DNA from: Nemopilema nomurai
Lineage: Eukaryota; Cnidaria; Scyphozoa; Rhizostomeae; Rhizostomatidae
NCBI GenBank assembly: GCA_003864495.1
Contig: ML133457.1
Location: forward strand, 2,748,001-2,812,000
Direction: 5' to 3'
DNA length: 64,000 nucleotides
The first letter of the stretch is position 1; each line of letters opens with the position of its first letter. The notes beneath the pieces were generated by a model. It was given only the letters and a program-made list of their open reading frames with translations, had not been told where the DNA came from and did not search any database. Below, piece after piece: positions 51,411-62,564 of the stretch. The translations under genes and the position numbers were made by a program.

Positions 51411-53213
51411 TCATTCTTCAAAATCAGACACAATAACTGAAGCAGAATAGTTGTCAAATACCCCAGAAATAACAGGTGACTGCAAATCCACAAGAGCAGC
51501 ACAGACTTGAACTATCTTGTCTGCAAATGGCCTTAAAGGGGCAGTCAGCTGATTGACGATCTTATAGTTTCTTATTCGTCCAATTGCTCGTTCGACATGT
51601 ATTCTGCAACCAGCCAGTTTTCTTGAAAATGTTGCCTCTTCCTTGGTAAATTGAGATTTGCCAGCAAGAAAGGCAGGCAGATTCAAAAACACATTTTTTG
51701 GCAAGATGTCATGAATTAAGAATCCCTTGTCTGCTAAAATTAAATCCCCAGCCTGTAGAAAGATAATGAATATACATACATATGATATAAACAATATATT
51801 CAGAAAAGAATTTCTGTGTTGTTGTCACAAAGATGGCAACAAATTTTCCTTTTAAAAGGAGGCTAGGCTCTAATTCAAGTTTACTCTGACAGAATAAGGA
51901 CTGTAATTGTTGGAACACTGGAACATTATTTGCAAATGTTGAATCTTTGGAAAAAAATCAATGGCATTGAGGGGCAAAGGAAGTTTTAAACATGACATAC
52001 ACAGCTTGCAGATATACTTAAAATTTGGCATCATACTTTTAGTATCCTGTTCTAAGTATGGAGAGGTTCTACTATACTGTAATTTTAGTTGTATAAAACA
52101 CACCTGTAAATGATGCAATATGCCACTGTCCTTTGTCACAGCCTTGTCACTGGCACTTCCTGGAAAACCATTGCTTACAAATGTTACTGCACCATTTGGA
52201 GCAACACCAATCAAAAACTTGCCTGTCAAATAATGTTTGTAGTTGCTAAAAGAAGAGGCTGCAGCTGCAAGGTCTTTTCTTGGCACACTAATTCTAAATT
52301 CTGTGCAGTCAATTATTATTCTACAGTTTGAGAAGTCACCAAAGGAATCCGGAAGACTGCATTTATTCTTTTCAATGCTTGGCAATGACGTTATCATACC
52401 TTTGAAGAGAGTTTCATGAGTTGAATGTAAATATGTCATGAAAATGTTTTGTACGCTGGTCTGGCTGATCATGAATCTTCGAGCTAAATCAAAGTATGGC
52501 AAATCCAATTTAAGTTTCATGAGGAACATGAGCAGTTGGTCTTCTTTTGAGACAGAGATGATAGCTGATCCTGACCAGTATTTTAAAGGGGATAACCTAT
52601 CAATTAGCCTGACCAAACAATTGAAAAATGGCCTTTGTAACCCTGTATACCGTAGAACATCATCGTCACTCAAATTAGAAAACGAGAAGCAGCTTTTTTG
52701 AAGTTGAGAAATTTTATCCTCAGCTGCTGCAAGTTTGGCTTTTATTGATCTCAACTCTAAGAAATCGGTCTCTGGCTCCTCGAATCCGACACCATACCCT
52801 TCAGGTTGCGTAACATCAGATAACAGCAAAGTACTCTGCGAAACAGTTTCAGGCACTGCCGTAGATGCAGTAGGCGATGTTATGGGCATTGCTGCCTTCA
52901 TAGAAGCCAATGTCTTCCTTTTTGACACACGCTCGTCAGCTGAATTCCCACGAAGATTTAAGTTAGGAATCGCACCCTTCTTCAGTCGTTTTCTCCTAAA
53001 CTTTTCAGGAGCATCACTTTTTGGTTCTGTGAACTGGTCCGACGAGAAATGTTTGCTACACACATAAGAGCTTGAAGATGGTGTGAATCCCTCCCTCCTT
53101 ACTCTAGCAATCCAAGATTTTCTTGTGTTGCAATCGGCTGGAAACTGGAAAAAAGATTCATCCGAGGAGGTTGATGAGGCGCTACAACCAAACACTGAAC
53201 AGAATTTCGGCAT
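51411..53213 (-). CDS. THAP-domain DDE transposase, apparently intact
   Basis: Two exons, 53213-52104 and 51752-51411, joined in phase at CAG/GCT across a 351-bp intron (GTGTGT donor, tttctacag acceptor), giving 483 aa. The start is placed at MPKFCSVFGC because it opens the THAP domain; the frame is open further upstream into the right repeat. THAP zinc ligands are Cys5, Cys10, Cys52 and His55, with Pro25 and Trp34 conserved and AIPNLN closing the domain. A linker with a short coiled coil leads into a DDE_4/Harbinger-like nuclease: Asp302 (IIIDCTEF), Asp378 (LILADKGF) and Glu424 (HVERAIGRIRNYK). The PGSASDKAV box fits the same fold. No stop or frameshift was seen, so the gene could be functional. 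THAP presumably binds the terminal repeats. Confidence 0.9.
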
Positions 53214-53282
53214 CTTGGGCCTAACTCGATATTTCGGGCCAACGATGGAATATGTTGATACAAACGAAATCAAGAACAGCAA

Positions 53283-53491
53283 AGCACGATTTAATTGATA
53301 TAAATACGCCAAGTGAACTTTGTAAAAGCGAGAATTTGGAAAAAAAATTGTTAATATAGACGTCAGCTCAGCTCGAATGTTTACAACCGCAGTATCTTGT
53401 TGACATTTATTCTGGTGCGCCTCGTTGCTACCAACGTATCTAGGCACGCGCTGATTGACCAATCAGGCGGCACCTCACTTTAAAGCCGAAT
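53283..53491 (-). repeat. Right 209-bp terminal inverted repeat
   Basis: Inverse of 49294-49502 with one difference in 209 bases. It lies directly upstream of the transposase start and probably supplies its promoter and the transposase binding site. Confidence 0.95.
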
Positions 53492-54204
53492 AAAGAATTC
53501 ATACGAAAAAAGTAACAAAAAATAAGCACACAGAACGTAACGGTAATAATATGAAAAGCGAAGCAAACAAATCAAAAGTTTCTGGTGTATAATAGTTCAC
53601 AGTTACTATGTTTTAAAAACGTTTTCAGAAACATTCCGTGTCGCTCGAATTGCTGTCTGACATTTGAAATTTTTCGTACACGCTTTAGACACCCACCAGG
53701 GAATTATCCGAAGACGAAAATCTGTGTGACGTCAATCCGAAGTGCTCCGAAAATGGCTTTCAAAAACAATTCAACTCAACGAACAACTTACAAACGCTTA
53801 TAACTACAAAACCGTAAGAGATATGAAAAAATAATAGCAGATCTGTGTTCAGGAGGCCAGATTACATCGTAATCGAAAGTAAAATTGCTTGGCTGGAGTG
53901 GTCCTTTAATAACCAATGCATGTACCTGGACATCCTCACAAATTACGGGATGGGAAGATTTAGACAGAAAAGATTAAAATTTTTAGCAGCTATGATTATC
54001 CTTTGATTATCCAACCAAAAAATCCCCTTTATCCGTTGTCCACGAAAACATACTTGTTCCTGCGACCTCATTTTGCCAAATTTCATAACATTCATCAACA
54101 CTTTCTACGTGCTTTGAAAACACTCTTTGATTGGCTATTCAATTCAACAGCTTCATCATGAAAATAACATGCTATGAGTAAGTTGAATATCATGTTCAAA
54201 TAAG

Positions 54205-54290
54205 TGGTTTCTTATAAAAAAGCGGGCATTTCGGCCTTCTACATGTAGGCTCCTTATAAAGTGGTTCGTCATAAAAAAACGTGTATATGT
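54205..54290. mobile_element. TAAGGAACC-family element, copy 3 fragment
   Basis: CTTATAAAAAAGCGGGCATT, then TTCGGCCTTCTACATGTAGG and CTCCTTATAAAGTGGTTC, is a diverged inverse copy of the left end of the element at 14622. Only about 85 bp remain. Confidence 0.6.
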
Positions 54291-54500
54291 TATTCTATTC
54301 TGCGTTAGCAAATCATATCCATAGCCATTATTTATGCATTTTGTCTGCCACCAGAGTAAGTAGACCCAAAAGTTGCCAAAGACATTGCAGACAGGAGGCG
54401 ATCGCCCGTTCACAGTCCATTCCATGCAGTTAAAAGTAATCACGCTTTTATTATATCACGCTTTCTTCTAAATTAAGGAACAATAAATCAATACCCAAAC

Positions 54501-54590
54501 CTTTTCTAGAAGCATCTTCTTTTTAGCATTAAAAAAATCACCCAAATCAAAGCCATCGTTGACGATCTCAATGAAGCTCTCACCGTCCAT
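54501..54590 (-). pseudogene. Second copy of decarboxylase first coding exon
   Basis: The 90 coding bases match 45044-45133 exactly by eye, from ATG (54590) to the GTTTG donor after AAG, and would encode the same 30 residues (MDGESFIEIVNDGFDLGDFF onward). About 190 bp around it are also duplicated (54443-54633 against 44989-45182), with a few changes in the leader. No further decarboxylase exons follow this copy on its own side. It could be a dead duplicate or an alternative first exon spliced to the exon at 39679; both would make the same protein. The THAP transposon and most other repeats lie between the two copies. Confidence 0.8.
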
Positions 54591-55409
54591 CTTCAGTTTT
54601 GCGGCATTGGATATTTTGTAAAAACTCTAATAATGGCAACCGTAAAAACCAGACCATAGGACCCTAAGTGCTGGAATACAAGGCTAGGCATCAAATGGCC
54701 GCCGTACATTTTCGATTTATCAACATTCTTTGTGTATTTTCTCCTCGCTGATGGCTATTGTTCAGTAAGGCGCTAAGAGCATTTGAAGTACAGTTTCAAA
54801 TGGCTTATAAAGTTTCAAATGGCAATATTTTGGCAACATATTTTTGTGATGTGATCCTTTGATTTTCAAACTGTCTCTACGTAAACAAAAGTTAGTCGTG
54901 GGCGTTCCCTTTAGGTAAAATTGATGTGTCCTAATGGTAATGACTGCCAACTGAGATCAACTGTTGTCTAACCTTATAGGTATTAGGTTCTGGTTTTTAC
55001 GGTTTGCCCCTCATAATTGGGACGGAATTTGTTTTGTAAAGCTGAATACGCGCTGACAACCGGAAATAACCGATGTTAGGCTAATAGGTATTAGCCTTGG
55101 TTACTAGACAAAACGATGAAGTGCTGGAAAGAGCAGGAACAAAGCCATTCGAAGAAGACAATTTAGGACATATAATGCGTTAGGAAGAGTTAGAAAATCT
55201 TAACGTGACAGGGAAGATCAGCGGAAAGAGAAGAACGGACGGCAAAGACTAACATATATGATAACGAAAGAAGAAATAGTAAAGACCGCAAAAGACAGGA
55301 AGAGATGGAAGTCCATGATCGGGACAGGGTTTACACGGGGACGCAACGGAACGGAACGATGTGGATTGGCCCAGAATACAGGAAAGCACTATTAATACTA
55401 CCGTACATC

Positions 55410-55450
55410 CTCGAATTGCACCCCCCCCCCTCGAATAAGCCCCCCCTCCA
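55410..55450. repeat. C-rich TE-end-like sequence
   Basis: CACCCCCCCCCC followed by TCGAATAAGCCCCCCCTCC. C-rich motifs with CGAATAAG are common at transposon-derived repeats in animal genomes. No partner end was identified. Confidence 0.3.
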
Positions 55451-55994
55451 TTTATTGATTTTCGACTCCTGAGATTGCCTTTGGCATTTTAGTGAATTAC
55501 CACAAAAATTTATATTTTTGTTAGTAACTTAATCAAATGTTACTTTATTCTTAGATTATTTTTTATATTATGAAAAGAAAGAAATTTAAAAAGTTATCTT
55601 TTCATGTGGCATGTTTCAGGTAATCTTAAAAGCAAATTACGGCGCAATCGTAAGAAGGGCCACGATTACCTTGCGCTGTCGTGTTATATTGGCATTGCCA
55701 TCCTAATAGCAAATTCAAGCTGTCACATTTAACAAAAGCGATGTTTGCAAAAGGATTTTCAGCGAATTATCGACTCTCTGTGCAACCATGGAAAAGAGAG
55801 CAAAAGGGCAATGAGTAAACATTCGTCACGGTGCGCAGGGAAAGGGCTCAACCTTGTTGTTATGGCGCAACAACTTCTCAAAACTTTTTGATCCCCTTTT
55901 TTTTTGTCATTTTGCGAGTAATAAATGGGCCCTAGAATTCTTAAAAAATACGTTATCAGCGATTGCCTTGATAACCCCCCAACGCCTCCCCTGT

Positions 55995-56082
55995 CAGAAA
56001 CCAATAGTGGGGTTACGGCATTATGTGGGCTACAAACCGTTGTAAAGAATGGCCGCACCGGCACCCATCACACGCAAAATAC
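55995..56082. repeat. 88-bp dispersed repeat, copy B
   Basis: Direct copy of 44623-44710, differing by G for A, T for C and G for A at three positions. Confidence 0.85.
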
Positions 56083-57520
56083 AAGTCTAACAGAAACCCG
56101 GCCTTTAGGGTGTGGTCTAGCCTCACTAGTTGTTGCTATTAACGGCCCTCTTTTATCGGCAAGCAAAGAACGTATAAAGCTTGCATTTTAAGGACATAAA
56201 TTCCTAATAACTACACATTGTGAATTCAATAAACCAAAGCATCAAATAATTCTACTCGACCTAAGTGCAAAATTGACTTTACGATAAAACTAGAGTGAAA
56301 GCTCGAGAATAAAACAAAAACTAAATATAAAACTAAAATTATCTAAAATATAGAATATTCTAAAGTCTTAATTTAGAAAGATCTCGCATCACCAAACACG
56401 GCCAGCAAAAATAGGTATTTTTCTTTGTCTCCACTCTCCACATATCCGAGAGAAAGCCTCATAAACAGCATCTGATGAACGGTTTTTTAGAGAAACTTTA
56501 GGGCACGGCCTTCCATCGTTTTTTAAACGAAGTCGCAGTTGGTGTGTTTATTGTCGTTACGAAGAAAGAATTGTTAATATGTCGTTTACACCCCCAACGT
56601 AGAAATGGCAACACGATTCATTTTGAATGCAAAATGCCACAAGAATTGAAGAACGAACGGAGGTATTAGAAGTTGCCCGGCTAATAGCAATACCGCATTT
56701 ATTGGGTCTTTCACAACAGCATGATTGGCCGATTTACGTCACACAAGGAGGCATAAACAAAGGCGGTTGAAAAAATTGCTATTAGGATCTGTCACCCTAA
56801 TAGCAATATTTATGGGCTGGGTCAGTAGTATTCGCTAGCGGCCGTCAAATGAATGCGTCACAATAAGCGTAGCAGGGTCTTTTTCTTGAAAGGAACGATT
56901 CAATTTGAAGGTTACCGGCTTCCGCTCACTTCACCATGGCCATATCTGAGCAAAATTGCATTAAAATTGTTTCCTTTTTAAGTAAACTGATTTCGCCGAG
57001 GGTTTTGCAGTGCTAGTTTCGTTTTCAAAAAATATTACCAGTGGATTATGAGAGTTTTCACAGAAAAAAACTGCTATTAGACTAATAACACTAATAGCGC
57101 TACCAGCCCCAGTTTCTACCAAAAAATGTGTACCAGTGGTACAGTCGGTGATATAGAAGAGGCGAATGGAAGAAGCACGACCAGCAGAACTAGTCGCCTA
57201 TAAACTCCGAGAGCAAGGAATTGAGCAAAGAAACAGACTTATTTCAATAGTAACTCAACTTATCAAACTGAATGTCAGCATCACGAGGCGAATTCCATGC
57301 CCTTCCAGAACTACTCCTTCTTCCCCTGTGCCTTGATACACGTCATCACTACATAGCCCCCTTTTTTAAGAAACAAAACAAAACAAATCTAAATGTGCAG
57401 CTGTAAAGTATTTTTAAAGCGGTTAAATTCTAATAAGAGAGTCCATGTCCATATCGCACTGGTACCGATCTTTGTCTGCTCGATCTCCTATGCTCCTGTT
57501 GTTCATGTTTGGAGTTTTGT
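56083..57520. other. No gene recognised
   Basis: Non-coding, with repeated CTAATAGCAAT-like words (56681-56810 and 57070-57105) that suggest an old element, but no boundaries could be fixed. Confidence 0.35.
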
Positions 57521-57524
57521 TCAC

Positions 57525-58945
57525 GTTAATCCTCACTGCTACATTCTGATTCTATAACCTCCGGAATTCTCTGAAAATGCGAAACATTCCGTGTAATGCG
57601 ATGCTTATCTTTGTTTTCTACGACAACTCTAGTGCCGTTACATTCAACCGTCGATTCTAAAAGACTGAATACTCCAAGAACAGGCTGAACACCCCAAGAA
57701 CACCCCAAGAACACCCCAAAACATCCTAAAACATCCTAAGAACATCCTAAGAACATCCTAAGAAGCGGCTGAACACCCTTTAAAACATATCGAAATCGGC
57801 ATATCATTCGGAAAATAATTTCGTCAATCAATAAAAATTAATTTTGGGGCGGGAAAGGGCCTGATAAGTCTAGTGCTGTTGGTGTTGTTATAACCAACTG
57901 ATGTTTTGCGCGTCAAAAGTGTGAACGGGGGTTTGTACACTTGTCGGGTTATACTTTACACCAAGTAACTGTAAGTAACGAGCGAACTCATCTCCATTGA
58001 ATGGTGGTCCATTGTCTGACGTTAACTCTAGTGGTATTCCATGGGTGGCAAATATTTTGTCTAACTTTGGAATAACAACATAACTTTTCGTCGATCTCAC
58101 TATCTCTACCTCTGGGTATCTGCTATACCGGTCGATAACGACTAGAAGTAATTCACCTGACGAAAGTGAACCAAAAAAGTCGAGATTAAGTTTTTGCTAT
58201 GGTGCAGTTGGCATCTCAGTCATTCGAAGAGGTTCAGGAGGATTTGGCCTCCCAACAGCTTCACAGGGCAGACATCTATCAATAGTCTCCTTGTCAAATG
58301 AATCAATTTCAGGAAACCAGATCACTTCTCGCAAAAGTGCTTTTGTTTTTTCTAGTCCCTGATGGCTTACGTGAGCTAAGTCAACTGCTTTCTTTTGTAA
58401 CGTAGCAGGTAGGACTATTCTCGAACCACGTGAGATTATGTTTGATTTTCCGATTGATACTTCAGCTTTGACTGGTATGACCGATTTGACTGTGTCTGAA
58501 TCCCAACGATTGGGATGAATTGCAGCTCGAAGTGCTTTTAAAACGCTCCACGAATTTCTTCCAGAGTCATTGACATTGGAATTGCTTGCTGTAGTAAAAG
58601 GTTTACATACTCATCAGCCATTTTGCCTTGTTTTCCCGTATTACTCACGGAAGGGTGTCGTGACAGAAAGTCCGTATGATTTGTTGGTCTTGGTTTTTAT
58701 TTTACATGGAAATCGAATGGTTGAAGGCGAAGTACCCATCTCTCAATTCTAGTACATGGTTTTGATCTTGCACTGCCATAGATAACTTCCAAGGGCTTAT
58801 GGTCTGTTTCGATTGTAAATGGATGACCATAAAGATAAAGATGAAAATGTTCCACGGCCCAAACTATGCTTAGGGCTTCTCTCTCGGTTTGAATATATCG
58901 TCGCTCACGGTAGGAGTTTTGCCCGAGTACAGAGGCATGCATATA
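57525..58945 (-). pseudogene. Ty3/gypsy-type pol remnant (RNase H and integrase)
   Basis: Read on the minus strand from 58942: RNase H (RYIQTEREALSIVWAVEHFH, LYGHPFTIETDHKPLE), a linker with DFLSRHPS, the integrase zinc region (LAHVSHQGLEKTKALLREVI with RCLPCE), the integrase core (LDFFGSLSSGELLLVVIDRY, ELTSDNGPPFNGDEFARYLQ) and, after a gap, a C-terminal piece (KHRITRNVSHFQRIPE). At least two in-frame stops (after GAF and after PTAP) and a frame break make it dead. The reverse transcriptase, protease, gag and long terminal repeats are missing. Confidence 0.88.
57683..57768. repeat. Short tandem repeat in the integrase tail
   Basis: Units of about 11 bp: AAGAACACCCC, then AAAACATCCT and AGAACATCCTA, repeated about eight times with drift. 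It interrupts the decayed integrase C-terminus. Confidence 0.7.
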
Positions 58946-59233
58946 TTTACGAGCCTGTTGGTGGTAAGGAATTTGACATAGGAATATTTACATTACGAGT
59001 TTTTTTCGCCGAAATATCAAAAGTAAAAATAGTCAGTTGAGAGTAGAACAAACCAATCAGAGACATGTTTGGGGGGACATGCTATCCTTATCGATTCTTC
59101 TATAATATCTACTGTTCAGATCTAAAAGTTTGATCTAAGTTTCTCATAGATAAAGGCAGCAATTTATAATATTTTCCAATATTTTACTTAATATCACTTA
59201 AAATACTACTATTAACTCTTGAATTCGACCAAG

Positions 59234-59848
59234 TCAAAAGAAATGTGAGTCCCGACTCTTTCTATGTCCAAATGTATCAATCATCGCATTCATGTCACTT
59301 TTCAAAACTTCATTTGACAATTTTCTCTCGATGCTAAGTAGTGCCAAATTGCTCAGCCGTTCTTGGTCCATGGTTGATCTGAGATATGTTTTTAGCCGTC
59401 GAAGACCACTGAATGAACTTTCAGCTGAGCAAGATGTTGCTGGAATCGTTGCCAGCAATGATGTTGCTTCATACAGGACTGGTAGTACTTGATGCAAACC
59501 TTCTTGAAACATCTTCTGGACAAGCATTGCTGCATTATTACCATAAGATTCAGAAGTGCTTTGCTTCTTGTAATTTTCAAAAACCACCTTATCATTTTTA
59601 AGGCACTCTTGGTCGATTTGATAATGCAACGATATTGACTCGTAGCTTTCATTCTTTGGGTTATTTAAAAATACCACGTCTGCCAAAGCACATAGAATTT
59701 GCTGGTCATTTTCTGCAAAGCGGGATTGTATTAAATTTACGGGACAAATCAAAGACACTGTTACATTCTTTGCATTCAACTGAGTATCGGTATTTTCTTT
59801 TTCTTGTTGTCGAAGCCATGACTGCCAGATGAAAATATCTTGCTCTTG
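59234..59848 (-). pseudogene. hAT transposase, C-terminal part
   Basis: Open minus-strand frame ending at 59234. The signature LLATIPATSCSAESSFSGLR followed by RLKTYLRSTMDQERLSNLAL is the hAT dimerisation region (with IPATS and Trp/Leu-rich ends). The frame begins right after a TGA at about 59849, and nothing resembling the BED finger or catalytic core is found upstream, so this is a 5'-truncated copy of about 200 codons. The frame itself is undamaged. Confidence 0.85.
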
Positions 59849-60299
59849 TCAATTCTCTTTCTTATAAAGACTTCACAATACTCCACCACTTCAACTCAAA
59901 TCTGAATTATCATTTCAAGTGAGCCCTATTTATCTGTTAAATGATTGTGATAGCATTACATAGTTTTCTGAATTTGAGATTCGAAACGATTGCGTCATTG
60001 CCATCAGACAATAAATGCACACTGCTCTTGCGTCACGCAGTTTCGTTGAGGACAGAGGGCGGTATTGAAAGTCTATTTATGTCCTAATATCAACTTCAAA
60101 GTGAGTCCGGAGCCACGGGGGGATGCCGTTAAGCCTTTGACCGTCAAAACATATTGAAAAGAAATCACTATCTTGGACTAATCTCCTCGGACAATGTTCA
60201 ACCGAATTGACTAGAGTAAGTCCCATCACTTTCCAGTGTTATTTCTGCCCGACTATTTGCGAAGAATTTTTGAAAACTTGCCCGACTGCCATGGTTTTC

Positions 60300-60350
60300 G
60301 AAAACTGGGGGGGCTGCCACCCCCCCCAGCCCCCCCGGCCCGTACGCTTA
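60300..60350. repeat. C/G-rich TE-end-like tract
   Basis: CTGGGGGGGCTGCCACCCCC and the following GCCCCCCCGGCCCGTACGC resemble the GC-rich ends of hAT-type elements. It lies about 450 bp beyond the truncated hAT frame and may be its other end. Confidence 0.35.
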
Positions 60351-60493
60351 TGATCTTGGATTCTGCGAGGATCAGAACGAGTACCCTCTGCTGAAAAAAT
60401 CTGCCCAAAAAATTCTAGCTCAGTGCTCAGGAAATGGCATTTGATTTGTTCAGTGTAAGTCCGTTCTCTTTAAGACGTCGAAGGCAACTTTCT

Positions 60494-60640
60494 TATGGTG
60501 GAATATTCGGTTCAAAAACTTTTTACCCGTTTTCGGGCCCCATTTTATGATGGAATATTCGGTTCAGAAACTTTTTACCCGTTTTCAAGCCCCATTTTCC
60601 ATTTTCGGGCCCCATTTTCATTTTCGAGCCCGATTTTGCT
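60494..60640. repeat. 52-bp tandem repeat, two copies plus partials
   Basis: ATGGTGGAATATTCGGTTCA with ACTTTTTACCCGTTTTCGGG repeats after 52 bp, then partial CCATTTTCGGGCCC units follow. Confidence 0.85.
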
Positions 60641-60840
60641 TCTGCTTGCTGTTGAGCAAAAACGCGTGCCATTTTCAAAAAGACCGACCTGTCAAAACTG
60701 CATGACACTAAGCCGAGGTGATAAAGTGCTGACATCTTTTTCATGTGTTCTCGAGGCGTGCTCTTTCACTTGCTGCGTGCTGTTTTTTTCGGGCCCGTTT
60801 TTACTCAACTTCCGGTTTTACTAGTAACTTTATCATCACT

Positions 60841-60958
60841 CGCGCGGTGATTTCTGCTCGTTTCGCGCAAAATGACTTTTACCGCGCGATAATTTTTGCT
60901 CGTTTCGCGCAAAAATAAATCTACTGCGCGGCGATTTCTGCTTGTCTCGCGCTCTTTT
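60841..60958. repeat. 42-bp tandem repeat, about 2.7 copies
   Basis: CGCGCGGTGATTTCTGCTCG followed by TTTCGCGCAAAA, restarting at 60883 and 60925. CpG-rich, in contrast with the surroundings. Confidence 0.85.
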
Positions 60959-60959
60959 C

Positions 60960-61972
60960 GTCCAAGGTAGATTGCGCAATACATGCTTTAATAAGAAACC
61001 GGATCGGATGACAGAGACCCCCGGAAATCTATCAAAACAAGAAAGGACGACAAAGAGCTTAACTGTCACTTCAGTTTACGCTGGAGTTTAAAGATAATTT
61101 TGCAGCTTGATGAAGACAGAGCGTAAACGTAAACAATAATTTGTGTTAAGCGTTGGGAGGCCGAACCAGCTTTTGGTAGATTTAAAGTATTGCTTTTAGA
61201 ATAGGTTATGTATCTCGATATAACATCCATTTATCTGGTTTGTTTTTCTTGCTGTGTACATGGAATTTGTGAATGAAATGAAGAAATACTTCATTAAGGG
61301 CGAATAGTTTTTGTAAATCTGAAACTTTGGCAACTTAGCGTGCCCTCAATACATGTGCCCCAGACATTTGAAATGCTTCCTATGGCTTGGGTAAAATAGA
61401 ATCTTAATCTTTTTTACATTGGGTGAGTGAATAGAAACTAAATCGAAATTTTAAAGTTTCATTATATTCAGGAGGACGATGTAGAGGACGGTGATTAAAA
61501 ACTACAGTCTTCATATTTAATTTATGATCATTATTAACTAAGAATTTAACTTAGACAGAAATATTATCTGGCCTCATTTTTTAGTTTATTTCATAGAAAA
61601 ACAAGTAGAGTTTGTCTCAGTAAGAACAGAGTTCCATTCTCGTTGTGTACACTTTTTAATTGTCAATAATAACTTACCCTCTCAATCGCGCCTTAAAACC
61701 AATAGGTCTATGTGCAAAATTTTTACTATTTTGAATTTGGCATTTCAAAGTTATATAAATACTCCTACATGGCCAAAATACTTTCCAGGTCGTGTCAAAT
61801 CCCTTCACCAACTATGGCAATTTCCGTCTCTGAGGGTAGTGATACTTTTGCCCTGCAATGATACTAGCGGGGCCGGCGAAACCGGGGGACCATGCCCCCC
61901 CCCCACCCCACTTTTTTGGCTAGCTATAGCATATGATATTTATTCTTCAAATCATTAGACAGATTCAAACGA
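60960..61972. other. No gene recognised
   Basis: AT-rich, with a C-rich tract near 61890-61915 and only short ORFs. Confidence 0.4.
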
Positions 61973-62557
61973 CTAGATTTTTCACTCGACTTTTTGCTGT
62001 ACATTTGTATTCCAAAAATCAAAAGGTGTATAGTGTTGTGGCCAAACGGCTAGACATTTCGCTATACAACTTGCTCGACTTTCTAACTTGGAATCTCGCT
62101 TTCGCGAAAATCTCATTCTCGTCACCCAGCGCGCCAAAAAAGTTTAATTTCAATCGCAAAATGGAGGGCAGACAAAGGAAAATACTTGCAATGATACTGT
62201 TATTAGAATCTGATGATGATAATGAACGAGTAGCTCCATGCTTTAACAAATCGGGTGCAAAAAACGACAACCGCGAAACTCAAACAGTGAAGTAAGCAAG
62301 TAAAATCGACAGCGAGCAGTTTGGCGCGCAGTTTCTGAAAAGCAATTAGTGGGCATGCGCGCGCTCTACAAAAGTCGAGAAACCGGCCAAACGACAATAC
62401 AACGCTATACAGCTTGAAAATCCACCAGATTTTTTTGACCAAGATCAAAAACGCTATACATGAAAAAAATCCACTATACAACTCTATACAAGGTGGCCAA
62501 ACGACAAGATTTCCTAACTAGATTTTTGTATAGAGAAAAGTCGAGTGAAAAATCCAG
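61973..62557. mobile_element. MITE-like element with TTTTTCACTCGACTTTT ends
   Basis: The left end CTAGATTTTTCACTCGACTT and the right end GTCGAGTGAAAAATCCAG are inverse copies, and the subterminal words CTATACAA and GGCCAAACG recur in both halves in opposite orientation. An internal ATG at 62161 opens a 44-codon frame (MEGRQRKILAMILLLESDDD) that resembles a transposase N-terminus with an acidic stretch, perhaps Harbinger-type. A clear target duplication was not seen. Confidence 0.65.
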
Positions 62558-62564
62558 GGCTTAA

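Larger units (their letters stand above)
49294..53491. mobile_element. THAP-DDE DNA transposon with SWIM-YqaJ partner gene (ISL2EU-like)
   Basis: A 4198-bp unit bounded by 209-bp terminal inverted repeats that differ at one base. It holds two convergent genes: a SWIM + YqaJ nuclease gene starting 86 bp inside the left repeat (+), and a two-exon THAP + DDE transposase starting 70 bp inside the right repeat (-). The pairing of a DDE transposase with a YqaJ-type nuclease is what I recall for ISL2EU elements; the DDE part resembles the Harbinger/DDE_4 class. Flanks are GCAAA on the left and AAAGA on the right, so the target duplication may be AAA or a mutated TA. Near-identical repeats and an intact transposase indicate a recent insertion. 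Confidence 0.9.

Noticed and set aside
52110..53298. Several plus-strand ORFs opposite the THAP transposase
   Set aside because: Shadows of the transposase exon; the minus frame carries the THAP zinc ligands and DDE motif.
53214..53462. Longer N-terminus for the THAP transposase starting inside the right repeat
   Set aside because: The extra 83 residues are the translation of the terminal repeat and precede the conserved MPKFC start of the THAP domain.
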